Assembly (NCBI RefSeq): GCF_001189515.2
Contig: NZ_CP012069.2
Location: forward strand, 434,001 to 498,000
DNA from: Olsenella sp. oral taxon 807
GTDB lineage: Bacteria; Actinomycetota; Coriobacteriia; Coriobacteriales; Atopobiaceae
Direction: 5' to 3'
Length of the DNA stretch: 64,000 nt
The notes beneath the pieces are model-generated. The model saw only the letters and a program-made list of their open reading frames with translations. It was not told the origin of the DNA and made no database searches. Positions 1 to 8,414 of this stretch are shown piece after piece (within the stretch, counting starts at the first letter, position 1; each line of letters begins with the position of its first letter). The position numbers and the translations under genes are program-made.

Positions 1-19
1 ATTTCTGGACAGGAGGCAG

Positions 20-42
20 GCAAGGGCAGACTTTGCCCTTGC
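20..42. other. Inverted repeat at window edge
   Basis: A perfect 9-bp inverted repeat (GCAAGGGCA / TGCCCTTGC, 5-nt loop) lies about 240 bp upstream of infC. There is no T-run after it, so it is not a convincing intrinsic terminator. It may belong to the 3' end of the gene left of the window or to the infC leader. Confidence 0.4.
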
Positions 43-176
43 GTGGCCGCTCTCGCATGTCTAAGATAAGAACGCATTTGGAAAGCGGGGTCGGTGTTGG
101 GCCCCCACCTACATGGCGCCGCACGGTAGCCGTCTGGTCAGACAATAGAGTTCCCTTCTGCCTCGGTGGATCTTGT

Positions 177-209
177 CTCCTAGACGCTATCTGCGTCGGG
201 AGCTTTTTT
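177..209 (+). terminator. Attenuator-like hairpin in the infC leader
   Basis: CTCC-ta-GACGC pairs with GCGTC-g-GGAG around a 5-nt loop and is followed directly by six T residues. The hairpin sits 72 bp upstream of infC, inside what should be the leader of infC-rpmI-rplT. In several bacteria this operon is controlled through its leader by ribosomal protein L20; control of that kind here is inference. It could also simply terminate upstream transcription. Confidence 0.65.
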
Positions 210-280
210 ATGCAAGGGATCCGGCGCGCGTCAGCACGCAAATGCGACGGGAACGTCGCGAGGAAGGGAAGGTGTAGAAG

Positions 281-850
281 ATAGCCAAGAACGATGGACC
301 TCGCATCAACCGCGAGATTACTGCACGCACGTGCCGCCTCATTGGTGTCGATGGCTCTCAGCTGGGTCTCTTTGGCCTAAGCGACGCATTGCGTGTCGCG
401 AGTGATCAGGGCCTCGACCTCGTGGAGATCGCCCCCAACGCGGATCCACCCGTCTGCAAGGTGATGGATTACCGCAAGTACAGGTACGAGCAGGACCGTA
501 AGGCCAAGGCCGCCCGCAAGAAGCAGATCAGGGTCGAAGTCAAGGAGATGAAGTTTCGTCCCAAGATCGATGTGGGTGACTACACCACGAAGAAGAACCA
601 TGTCATGCGCTTCCTCAAGAGGGGCGCGCGGGTCAAGATCACCATCATGTTTCGCGGTCGCGAGATGGCCCATCCCGAGCAGGGCAGGATGGTGCTCGAT
701 AGGTTGGCCGAGGACCTCGCGCCCTATGCGACGGTCGAGCAGCAGCCTAAGATGGAGGGTCGCAATATGCACATGCTCGTCGCCCCCATCAAGGGAGCCT
801 TTAGCGAGAAGGGGCCCAAGGGCGACACCGAGAGCGAGAAGGAGAGCTAA
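281..850 (+). CDS. infC: Translation initiation factor IF-3, ATA start
   Basis: IF-3 binds the 30S subunit, prevents premature 50S joining and proofreads the initiator tRNA and start codon. The conserved N-terminal part ([20 protein letters not shown]) begins at 281, and a TAG at 275-277 closes the frame just upstream. The only codons left before the conserved region are AAG and ATA, and ATA at 281 has a GGAAGG-type ribosome site a few bases upstream. Non-AUG starts (AUU, AUC, AUA) are a known hallmark of infC because they let IF-3 repress its own translation. The product is 189 residues, with the N-domain signature [20 protein letters not shown] and a normal C-domain. An ATG at 389 would delete about 36 conserved residues. 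First gene of the infC-rpmI-rplT operon. Confidence 0.93.
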   Translation: MAKNDGPRINREITARTCRLIGVDGSQLGLFGLSDALRVASDQGLDLVEIAPNADPPVCKVMDYRKYRYEQDRKAKAARKKQIRVEVKEMKFRPKIDVGDYTTKKNHVMRFLKRGARVKITIMFRGREMAHPEQGRMVLDRLAEDLAPYATVEQQPKMEGRNMHMLVAPIKGAFSEKGPKGDTESEKES

Positions 851-852
851 GC

Positions 853-1053
853 ATGCCCAAGATGAAGACGCACAAAGGTTCGGCAAAGCGCTTCCGTCGG
901 ACCGGCACAGGCAAGATCATGCGCGCGAAGGCGTTCAAGAGCCACATCCTTACCAAGAAATCCCAGAAGCGCATTCGGGACTTTCGTAAGGAAGCCGAGC
1001 TCACCCCAGGAGACGCCAAGGTTGTCTCGCAGCGTATAGGAAGCAAGCACTAG
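853..1053 (+). CDS. rpmI: 50S ribosomal protein L35
   Basis: A 66-residue basic protein starting [15 protein letters not shown], the invariant L35 N-terminus. It is a structural component of the large subunit. The start lies 2 bp after the infC stop, so translation is probably coupled. Length and composition are normal for the family, and the order infC-rpmI-rplT is the classic one. Confidence 0.97.
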   Translation: MPKMKTHKGSAKRFRRTGTGKIMRAKAFKSHILTKKSQKRIRDFRKEAELTPGDAKVVSQRIGSKH

Positions 1054-1109
1054 AGCACGAGCTGCGCATGCGCACGCTCTTTTGAGAAACACCAAGGAGT
1101 TGATGAGAT

Positions 1110-1475
1110 ATGGCACGTGTCAAGCGCGCAGTTGCCGGTCGCAAGAAGCGCCAGACCCTAGTCGAGCGCTCCAAGGGGTATTATGGCGCCCGCTCCCGCA
1201 CCTTCCGTGGCATGAAGGAGCAGGTCCAGCACTCTGGGCAGTATGCCTACCGTGACCGTCGCAACAAGAAGCGCGACATCCGCGCCCTGTGGATCCAGCG
1301 TATCAACGCTGCCGCCCGCATGAACGAGCTCTCGTACAGCAGGTTCATGCATGGCCTGAAGCTTGCGGGCGTCGAGCTCGACCGCAAGGTCCTCGCCCAG
1401 ATCGCCTATGAGGACGACGCCGCGTTCGCCGATCTCGCTACGGTGGCCAAGAAGGCCCTCGACGAGGCCGAGTAA
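1110..1475 (+). CDS. rplT: 50S ribosomal protein L20
   Basis: A 121-residue basic protein with the L20 pattern [15 protein letters not shown] and the C-terminal helix region around [12 protein letters not shown]-like residues ([16 protein letters not shown]). L20 is an early 23S rRNA-binding assembly protein and in several bacteria represses its own operon. It is preceded by AAGGAG about 10 bp before ATG and followed by a strong terminator. Confidence 0.97.
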   Translation: MARVKRAVAGRKKRQTLVERSKGYYGARSRTFRGMKEQVQHSGQYAYRDRRNKKRDIRALWIQRINAAARMNELSYSRFMHGLKLAGVELDRKVLAQIAYEDDAAFADLATVAKKALDEAE

Positions 1476-1521
1476 GCAGCTCGCCCTGCGATTATGTGGG
1501 CGCCCTAGGCGTCCGTGGTGA

Positions 1522-1557
1522 AGCCCCCGTGACACGAGTGTGTCACGGGGGCTTTTT
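1522..1557 (+). terminator. Intrinsic terminator after rplT
   Basis: A perfect 14-bp stem (AGCCCCCGTGACAC with its complement), a 4-nt GAGT loop and a T5 tail. It ends the infC-rpmI-rplT operon. Confidence 0.92.
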
Positions 1558-1723
1558 GTATGGCGGGACATGGGGCTACCCTCGCGTCGGACGACGCGTG
1601 CATCATGACTTTATTTCAAAGCTGTTAATAAGTTTTTTGTAGATCCAAATAAGAATTCAGTAAGTATAATTATAGCTAGGTGGTTTTCCAGTCGGCGGAT
1701 AGAGTTGGGAAAGGACGGTTCAT

Positions 1724-4564
1724 ATGAGACGCAAACGTGTCATTCGCAAGGCCTTCGCTACGTTGTCGGTGTTCCTCGCGCTTCTCTTGGCGTGTGGCAT
1801 CGCTTTTCCCTCTCAAGCTCGTGCTGAGGAGGCAGAGATTGAGACTCGGCCAACTGTACACAACGCCGTCGTGCTCGTCCTAGATGACTCTGGGAGTATG
1901 TGGGGAAAACCGATTGATAAGCTTAGGGAAGCAGCGAAGAAGTTCAGCGAGAAAATACTCGAGGCAGACACGGGTGCAAAGATAGCGATAGTCTCCTTCT
2001 CGAACTCAACCAAGGTTCTTCCGTTTACAAATAACAGAATAAGCATTGATGTTTTTGTTGAGGAGCAGATGCATGGCCTTCGTAACGGAACATATGTCGC
2101 CCCTGGTCTCAGTGAGGCTAAAGCTCTGGCCCAATCATTTAGTGTTAGCGATACTGCATCGGATAAGTACGTCAAGAGTATCATAACCATGTCGGATGGA
2201 ATTCCGCACGATGGTAGCTCCGCTACACGGTTAGCCCAGTCCATGTTTCCGGACTACAACATGTACTCGCTCGGTTTCTTTAAGGGTGGGGACAATGCCG
2301 AAGCCATCGAGTTCCTGAAGAGTATTCAGAATTCAGGCTACTTTGAGGCAAACGACCTGGACGCCCTGATCAAGAAGTTCATTGAGATCGCCGATGAGCT
2401 ACTGAATCCTGTTGAGATAAGTCTTTCGCACGATTATACGAAAAAAGATGCTAAAGGTGAGCCTACTGATAAGCGTCTCTTCACCATAAGAGCTGAGATC
2501 AAGAATTCTAATAGTCAAAAGATGATAAGAAATTTAAAAGTCAATCTTAAGTTACCCGAAGGACTCACTTTGCAGGGGGGTAAGCTTGAGAAAACTTGGG
2601 ATAAGCTTGTTGCTGGGCAGACTAAGGAATTGGAGTGGAAAGTTAAGGCCTCTGACACTGCATCTGGTGCATTGGTGTATTCAGTGACGGCAAGCGGAGT
2701 TAACATCGTTGGTCTCACGCAGTCGGATAAAATCACTTTAGACACCCAGAATGGAAAAGATAATCAGCTTGACTTTAACAAAGATATCTGGAGCTTTACA
2801 AATAAAAAGGATATCTTTGGAGGTAAATGCTACTTAACTAAGGTGGATAAAGAAGTTCTCCTAAATGGATTATCAGATAAATTGTCGCAAAAAATGATAG
2901 ATGAGTTAAAAAGAGAAGGTAAGAAGGAAGAAATTGCAAAAACACCATCTGAAAGGGCTCGTATTGAAAACAAAATAGATCAGGAATCGAGTGGTAGCTG
3001 CTACGGCTTTGCCGTTAGCACCGTCCTCAATAAAATGGGTGTTGCTAGCCCACTGCAGAGGCAAGAAGGGGCCAAATGCCTGTACGATATGAACCCCTCA
3101 GAAGAGGTTCAATCATATATCAATTACTACCACCTTACACAGTATCTTGACTCAAGTATAATTGATATGGTTAATTTCTGTTACAGTTATTCTGGGACAA
3201 AAAAGGAAAAGTCTACTAAACCTATTGAAAGGATGCATAAACTGGTGGAGCGGGTTAAGGCTGTTGCACATGGAGGCAGTCCAGTTATCTTGACTTTTCA
3301 GTGGGATAGTCATACACATACTGTCGTTGCTGACAAATTTGAGTCGAAATCCGGAGGTTATTCCCTGATAAATAAATTCGGACCTTTTGCCGGGACTAAG
3401 AGCTATGATGGACGCATACGCTATTATGATAATGCAGATCCAGGAAAAAAAGGTCGTTATTTGTACTATTTATATATAGATACAAATACAGGAGAATTTG
3501 CATTGCCTGACTATGAAAAATTCTATGATAAAGATAATCCTTTTACACAGAATGTCGAGCTTATTCAAGCTATGAACGATCTGTCCCTTATAAACGGGAA
3601 GGATCTTAAAACATCAGCAGACAACAGGGAAGCTGTTCTATCCACCAAGGAAGAGACGGCTCGTCGCAAAGCTCGCATACAACGCAAAGATGGCGCTCAT
3701 ACACAAAGTGAAAGTGAAGATGGAACTTGGGACATATCTGAGGTTGCAGAGGGTAAGAGTGACCTGATGAGATTCTGGGATCGTGATGGGGTGGATTCGG
3801 GATCGCCTCTGAACATAGTCCTTCCCGACAACAAGGAAGACTACAGCGTCAGTTCCCCGGATGCGTATGATTACTCGCTCAAGTATCCCGACGCGTTCCT
3901 CTTGGTGCAGTCCGCTGGCGCCGAGTCCGCCTCCTTCGAGCGTGGCGGGACTGTCAAGCTTGCGCACAACACGGGCTCGTACAAGCTCACCTCCACGCTA
4001 GACAGCGCGACGGGAGACCTTTACACGTTTGGCGTCACGGGCACCGACGGTGGCGACGTCGAACTGCGAAAGACCGAGGGCGGTTATGTCATCAAGGCGG
4101 ACTCCCTCAAAGGAGCTACGGCTGAGGCTAGCGGCGATGACGTGACGAAGAGCATCGCGCTTGACGGGGACGCCACCGAGGTCCAGATTAGCTCAGACGG
4201 CACCGACATCACTGCCTCGATCGACGAGGACGGCGACGGTATCTTCGAGAAGGCCATCGGTAGCAGCGCACAGGGTGCCAAGCAGGGTAAGGATGATAAT
4301 AAGCAGAACAAGGGTGATGACGGGACTCCGGGACCCACAGACCAAGGATCAAAGGTGTCATCCACGTTTAATGGCAACGCGGGATCCGCGAGGGTGTCGG
4401 ACGTCCAGCCTGAGAGGGGTGGTGGCGACCTGCCGAAGACGGGTGACTCTTCGCCGCTCTTCATGGTCCTTCCGCTCGCTGTCCTTGGTGCTCTTGCCAC
4501 CGTGCTCGGCATCGTGCTCAGGCGCAGGCGTGGCGATGCCGACTCGGGTGGGGTCGATGGCTAA
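1724..4564 (+). CDS. LPxTG-anchored vWA protein with papain-like domain
   Basis: Secreted 946-residue surface protein. Residues 1-34 form a signal peptide ending SQARA. A von Willebrand A domain follows, with the metal-binding (MIDAS) motif DDSGSM at 54-59 and a TMSDG segment near 155. A middle segment, roughly residues 340-620, contains GSCYGFA with Cys426, two His at 530 and 532 (SHTHTVV) and LINKFGPF. This resembles the Cys-His-Asn arrangement of papain-like (C1/C39) proteases. The C-terminus has LPKTG at 903-907, a hydrophobic helix and RRRRG, a sortase sorting signal. The DNA for the middle segment (about 2.7-3.65 kb) is markedly AT-rich against GC-rich flanks, suggesting separate acquisition. 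GGAAAGGA precedes the ATG, and a TATAAT hexamer lies at 1665-1670. Protease activity and ligand are unproven. The next gene is a paralogue lacking the protease segment. Confidence 0.8.
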   Translation: MRRKRVIRKAFATLSVFLALLLACGIAFPSQARAEEAEIETRPTVHNAVVLVLDDSGSMWGKPIDKLREAAKKFSEKILEADTGAKIAIVSFSNSTKVLPFTNNRISIDVFVEEQMHGLRNGTYVAPGLSEAKALAQSFSVSDTASDKYVKSIITMSDGIPHDGSSATRLAQSMFPDYNMYSLGFFKGGDNAEAIEFLKSIQNSGYFEANDLDALIKKFIEIADELLNPVEISLSHDYTKKDAKGEPTDKRLFTIRAEIKNSNSQKMIRNLKVNLKLPEGLTLQGGKLEKTWDKLVAGQTKELEWKVKASDTASGALVYSVTASGVNIVGLTQSDKITLDTQNGKDNQLDFNKDIWSFTNKKDIFGGKCYLTKVDKEVLLNGLSDKLSQKMIDELKREGKKEEIAKTPSERARIENKIDQESSGSCYGFAVSTVLNKMGVASPLQRQEGAKCLYDMNPSEEVQSYINYYHLTQYLDSSIIDMVNFCYSYSGTKKEKSTKPIERMHKLVERVKAVAHGGSPVILTFQWDSHTHTVVADKFESKSGGYSLINKFGPFAGTKSYDGRIRYYDNADPGKKGRYLYYLYIDTNTGEFALPDYEKFYDKDNPFTQNVELIQAMNDLSLINGKDLKTSADNREAVLSTKEETARRKARIQRKDGAHTQSESEDGTWDISEVAEGKSDLMRFWDRDGVDSGSPLNIVLPDNKEDYSVSSPDAYDYSLKYPDAFLLVQSAGAESASFERGGTVKLAHNTGSYKLTSTLDSATGDLYTFGVTGTDGGDVELRKTEGGYVIKADSLKGATAEASGDDVTKSIALDGDATEVQISSDGTDITASIDEDGDGIFEKAIGSSAQGAKQGKDDNKQNKGDDGTPGPTDQGSKVSSTFNGNAGSARVSDVQPERGGGDLPKTGDSSPLFMVLPLAVLGALATVLGIVLRRRRGDADSGGVDG

Positions 4565-4806
4565 TCCCCTCTCGCTTACAACTTGAGGTTCGCTGTCCTC
4601 ACTGACGTACCATGTGCCCGCGCCCCGAAAGCCTTTTGCTCAAGGGACGCGGGCCGCTCTGTTCGTGGCAAGATAGGGGAGAGGCCAGAGGGAGGCTTGG
4701 ACTTTGTGTTTCTCTCGTGCTTATTGCTGAGTCCTAATGACTAAGCTTCTATTCAGTTAATATAGTCAGTCGCGTGGTTGATATCGGTCGATAACGGAGG
4801 ATCTCA

Positions 4807-6156
4807 GTGAAAGGTAAGCTCTTTGCTCTTCGCAAGATGTTTGGCGCTCTCTCGGTGTCCATCGTGCTCGCTTTGACGTGCGGTGCCGCACTTCCCTCAC
4901 AGGCATGTGCCCAGGGACGTGACACAAAGGCTCAGCCCGGCGCGCACAACGTCGTCGTGCTCCTGTTGGATGACTCTGCGAGCATGGCACCACGCTCGAG
5001 GGAGAGCCTCAAGGAGGCCGCGAAGAGGATTGGCAAGGGGATTCTCGAGTCCGATGCGAAGGCAAGGGTCGCGATCGTTTGCTGTGGTCGCTCAAATGCT
5101 GTCCTTCCTTTCACAGGTAAGTTTGATGACGTGAAGTCTTTCGTCGACACGCGGATGAGTAGTGGTGGGAACGCTGGCGTGAACGCAGGTGCAGGCCTTC
5201 AGAGCGTCGATGCCACGGCAAGGCGTCTCGAGAGCGTCCCATCCGACGTATACGTCAAGAGCATCGTGACCATATCGAATGGCGCGTCTGTCACCGGTGA
5301 CTCCGCCCAGCGACAGGCCCAGTCCATGACCTCGACGTATCGCATGTACTCTCTTGGCCTCTCGGGGAGCACTGCCAGTGCCGTTGAGTCTCTGAAACAC
5401 ATCCAGAATGCGGGCTACTTCGAGGAAAAGGACTTGAATGTACTGGAAAGGCACGTTGTGGAATGTGCCACAAAGTCGCTAACCTCTGCCGAGACCTCTG
5501 CGAATCACCAAGGAGGTCTGCCTGATCAGTCTGCCCTTGACAAGTTGACAGGAGACCATTCGGGCTTCATCGCCGCTTTGGGTCCGGTTAATACGGGCGG
5601 CAATGCCCCTGAGAATGGCAGTGGTGCTGGCGACCAGGGCAAGGGGAGCGGGGGAGATGCTGGCGATAACGCCTTGAAGGCCCCCTCGACACCAGACAAG
5701 GGTTCCGGCTCAGCAGATGCTTCCACGCCTGATGCCCCCACACCTGATGGAAACGGTTCCTCTGCCCCCGCAAGTCCAGGAGAGGGTACATCTGGGGCCG
5801 GGAATGGTGCGCCTAGAGGCAGAGGCACACTGTCTCAGATGAACTCGAGCGGCAACGGTGCTGCGGGCTCAAACGATGCGGAGGGCGAGGGCGTTCGCAA
5901 CAGGTTTGTCAACAGCGGCGCTGGCAATCAAGGTGATGACGCTGACCGGGATCCTGACCCCACCCCTGCCTCCGATGGCATTACCGATCGCAAAAAGGCA
6001 ACGGGTGGCAATTCAGACAAGAGCCTCCTGCCTCAGATGGATGACCCATCTTCCTCCATGCCTGCTGCCCTCCCGTTTTCCCTCGGCATACTGAGCATCG
6101 GATCAGGACTTCTCCTTCGTCGCAGGGACGAACACGAGGAAGCCGTCAATGGTTGA
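4807..6156 (+). CDS. Secreted vWA-domain protein, paralogue of upstream gene
   Basis: A 449-residue protein with a GTG start preceded by GGAGG (4796-4800). It has a signal peptide ending SQACA, then a vWA domain with MIDAS motif DDSASM that aligns throughout with the N-terminal 220 residues of the upstream gene (shared phrases YVKSI, YRMYSLG, GYFEE). A low-complexity Gly/Ser/Ala/Pro-rich stalk follows instead of a protease domain. The C-terminus has a hydrophobic helix and RRRDE tail, but the expected LPxTG is replaced by LPQMD, so sortase anchoring is doubtful; it may stay membrane-anchored. A tandem duplication is the simplest origin. A GC-rich hairpin (GCCCGCG / CGCGGGC near 4616-4652) lies between the two genes. 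Confidence 0.75.
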   Translation: MKGKLFALRKMFGALSVSIVLALTCGAALPSQACAQGRDTKAQPGAHNVVVLLLDDSASMAPRSRESLKEAAKRIGKGILESDAKARVAIVCCGRSNAVLPFTGKFDDVKSFVDTRMSSGGNAGVNAGAGLQSVDATARRLESVPSDVYVKSIVTISNGASVTGDSAQRQAQSMTSTYRMYSLGLSGSTASAVESLKHIQNAGYFEEKDLNVLERHVVECATKSLTSAETSANHQGGLPDQSALDKLTGDHSGFIAALGPVNTGGNAPENGSGAGDQGKGSGGDAGDNALKAPSTPDKGSGSADASTPDAPTPDGNGSSAPASPGEGTSGAGNGAPRGRGTLSQMNSSGNGAAGSNDAEGEGVRNRFVNSGAGNQGDDADRDPDPTPASDGITDRKKATGGNSDKSLLPQMDDPSSSMPAALPFSLGILSIGSGLLLRRRDEHEEAVNG

Positions 6157-6327
6157 GTGAGTCTCCGGCCTGCTGTTGAACTTCTCGAGTTCGGGCGGTG
6201 AACCTTGTCCCACGCTGTGGATCAGGTTTCTGGGTGGGGGTTGGTGTGCGATGCGTCTATTGCAGGCGCGGTACGTTTACATCAGGCGACGCCTTCTCGG
6301 CTCCCTTTTCCTACGTCTTACCAAAAG

Positions 6328-6636
6328 GCGCATTCTGCGTAGACGGCCTCACGGAAAACCGCACTTTGCACCCGCCGCCTCACGGAAAAGCGCATTTTGC
6401 GTGTGGGTCTCACCAAAAGGCGCATTCTGTAAGCGAGCAGTCGCGCAGAGTGCGCCTTTCCGTGAGGGTCCGTGCGCAGAATGCGCTTTTCCGTAGAATG
6501 TGCTTTTCCTCACCTGCGCAAACGTCGGGCGGCCTCACGGAAAAGCGCACTCTGCAACCGTCACCTCACGTAAAAGCGCATTCTGCGTCGGCGACGCCAC
6601 CTCGACGTGACGGAAAACCGCATTTTGCACTCGAAA
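6328..6636. repeat. Cluster of ACGGAAAAGCGCA-type repeats
   Basis: Ten copies by eye of a short unit close to ACGGAAAAGCGCATTCTG, in both orientations, spaced about 20-40 bp. This fills most of the 520-bp gap between the second vWA gene and the wecA-like gene. Apparent open frames across it are only repeat translations. The same unit recurs at 18.1, 29.6-30.2 and 52.75 kb. No gene is seen here. Confidence 0.85.
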
Positions 6637-6679
6637 GCGACCGACGATCTCCACGCCCGATACACACGTCTCGCGCCCC

Positions 6680-7876
6680 CTACGGCAGGTGACGCCTTCC
6701 GGCCCTCTCCTCCTCAAACTCCTCCTCTGCCTCCTCGAAGTCGGGGCTGTCCTGGTCTACGAGCTCGTCGTCGCCCGTCTTCGGATTAGTGTGGTGCAGG
6801 AGCACCGGCTTGAAGAGGTGGAGTTGGTTGGCGAGGATAGCCGACACCACGAGGAGCACGAAGAAGATGGCGATACGAGGCAGAATGGCTACCTGGGTCA
6901 TTACGAAGGTGCCAAGGCACAAAAACGCCGTCCACCCATAGATGAGCAGCACGGCCTGTCTTTGATTAAATCCCTCGTCGATAAGACGATGATGAATGTG
7001 CCCACGGTCCGCCTGCCCTATGCTCACATGGGCGCGACTTCGCCTGACGATGGCCGAGAAGGTGTCGATGATGGGTACCGCTGCCACGACCAAGGGGACG
7101 ATGATGGTGGTGAGGCCCGCCACGCGCGTGACCGAGAGTAGAGAGACTACGCCCAGCACGTAGCCCAGAAGCAGCGAGCCCGAGTCGCCCAGAAAAATCG
7201 AGGCGGGGTTGAAGTTGTAGAAGAGAAAGCCGATCGCTGCACCCACGAGGGCTATGGCCAAGGCGGCAGAATCGTGTCTGCCTGCAAGAACGGAGAGGAT
7301 GAACATTGTCATCGCGGCGATACCTGCGATGCCGGTCGCCAGACCGTCCAAGCCATCGATGAGGTTGAAGATGTTGACATAGGCAACGAGGTAGATGACC
7401 GTGATGGGGTAGGCGAGCCAACCCAAGAACAGGGGACCCTCCGTGAAGGGGTTCACGATCGTCCCGATGACAAGCCCACCCGAGACGGCGATGCCTGCCG
7501 AGACGAGCTGGCCAAGAAGCTTCTGCCAGGGCGTGAGCTGGAAGACGTCATCGAGGGCTCCCGTGAGGAAGATGGTGACAAGGCCCAGGGCGATCCTGTG
7601 GTAGTCCATGCTAGAGAAGTGCGGAGCGGGGGCAAACACCGTCGGCCAGCCAAGAAAGATCGTGCCTAGATACTGTGTGAGGAAGGCCGCCACGATGCCC
7701 ATGAACACGGCGATGCCGCCCATACGTGGAACCGTCTTCCTGTTGATGCGTCTAGCGCCCGGCCTGTCCACCGCCCCCAGTGTCCAGGCAACCCTCTTTG
7801 CGAGGGGCGTGACCAGAAGTGTTGTCACGAGCGCCGCAAAAAACAGGCAGAGGTGGATTAACCACGATCTTGGCAT
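6680..7876 (-). CDS. WecA/TagO-type undecaprenyl-phosphate sugar-1-phosphate transferase
   Basis: A 398-residue polytopic membrane protein of the MraY/WecA family, which transfers a HexNAc-1-phosphate from UDP-sugar to undecaprenyl phosphate. That is the first step of teichoic acid or surface polysaccharide synthesis. Visible family features: DRPGARRINRKTVPRMGGIA near residue 37, NIFNLIDGLDGLATG, NFNPASIFLGDSGSL, and a basic HIHHRLIDEGFNQRQ loop near the C-terminus. These fit WecA/TagO better than MraY. The C-terminus ends in an acidic tail (EEAEEEFEEE). It is transcribed divergently from rho. The exact sugar cannot be read from sequence. Confidence 0.88.
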   Translation of the reverse strand: MPRSWLIHLCLFFAALVTTLLVTPLAKRVAWTLGAVDRPGARRINRKTVPRMGGIAVFMGIVAAFLTQYLGTIFLGWPTVFAPAPHFSSMDYHRIALGLVTIFLTGALDDVFQLTPWQKLLGQLVSAGIAVSGGLVIGTIVNPFTEGPLFLGWLAYPITVIYLVAYVNIFNLIDGLDGLATGIAGIAAMTMFILSVLAGRHDSAALAIALVGAAIGFLFYNFNPASIFLGDSGSLLLGYVLGVVSLLSVTRVAGLTTIIVPLVVAAVPIIDTFSAIVRRSRAHVSIGQADRGHIHHRLIDEGFNQRQAVLLIYGWTAFLCLGTFVMTQVAILPRIAIFFVLLVVSAILANQLHLFKPVLLHHTNPKTGDDELVDQDSPDFEEAEEEFEEERAGRRHLP

Positions 7877-7949
7877 ATGAGGGCACGTCCCCTTAGCATG
7901 TGATCTGTAAGCGTCTGACCCGAGCAGGTGCTGATGAAAAAATCACTAC

Positions 7950-7978
7950 CCTCTAGTCTTGAACATTAATGAGTGCAA
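7950..7978 (-). promoter_or_regulatory. Candidate promoter of the wecA-like gene
   Basis: On the minus strand TTGCAC and TAGAGG are separated by 17 bp, about 75 bp upstream of the ATG. Pattern match only. Confidence 0.4.
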
Positions 7979-8190
7979 GTCAAGACTGGTATTGGTGTCT
8001 GGCTCACGTATAGTGGAGTTGTCGCCTCCCTGCGGCAACAACTGGGTGAACCGACAAGCGTTTTGAGGGAGCCTGCATATCGTTATCAGTACAGGTATCC
8101 TCCGTTGTTGAGGAAGCTGGAACTTGCGATGAGGGCACCCACCTGGAGAAGGTGGGTTCATTTCGCGGCTGCAGGGAGCGACTTTTGCGT

Positions 8191-8218
8191 CTTGCGCGGG
8201 CGCAGTCATTGGTATACT
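8191..8218 (+). promoter_or_regulatory. Candidate rho promoter in a long leader region
   Basis: TATACT at 8213-8218 with CTTGCG 16 bp upstream gives a plausible promoter about 195 bp before rho. The resulting leader contains GC-rich complementary blocks (GGGCCGCA, GGCCC, GCCGGCCCC around 8230-8310), so structure is likely. rho leaders are often autoregulated by Rho-dependent attenuation; that is inference. Apart from this and the wecA promoter, no gene is evident in 7877-8414. Confidence 0.4.
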
Positions 8219-8414
8219 CTTGGAAATGTTGGGGCCGCAAGGGTACGGCCCTCAGGAAATCCTTTGCTTCTCGCACAGTACACAAGACATTCTCGCCGGC
8301 CCCTGAGGGGGCGCGAGCCGAGATGTCACGGTGTGCAGGAGAAGCGTCTCGAGCCTTGGGCGGACAGTGTTGAGATTTGCAGTTCGGCTTTCATAGAAGG
8401 TAGGGAAGGACTAC

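Noticed and set aside
1620-1680. Full sigma-70 promoter before the first vWA gene
   Set aside because: TATAAT is present at 1665 but no acceptable -35 at 16-18 bp spacing.
6176-6717. Open frames on both strands downstream of the second vWA gene
   Set aside because: Same repeat translations; no start signals or family resemblance.
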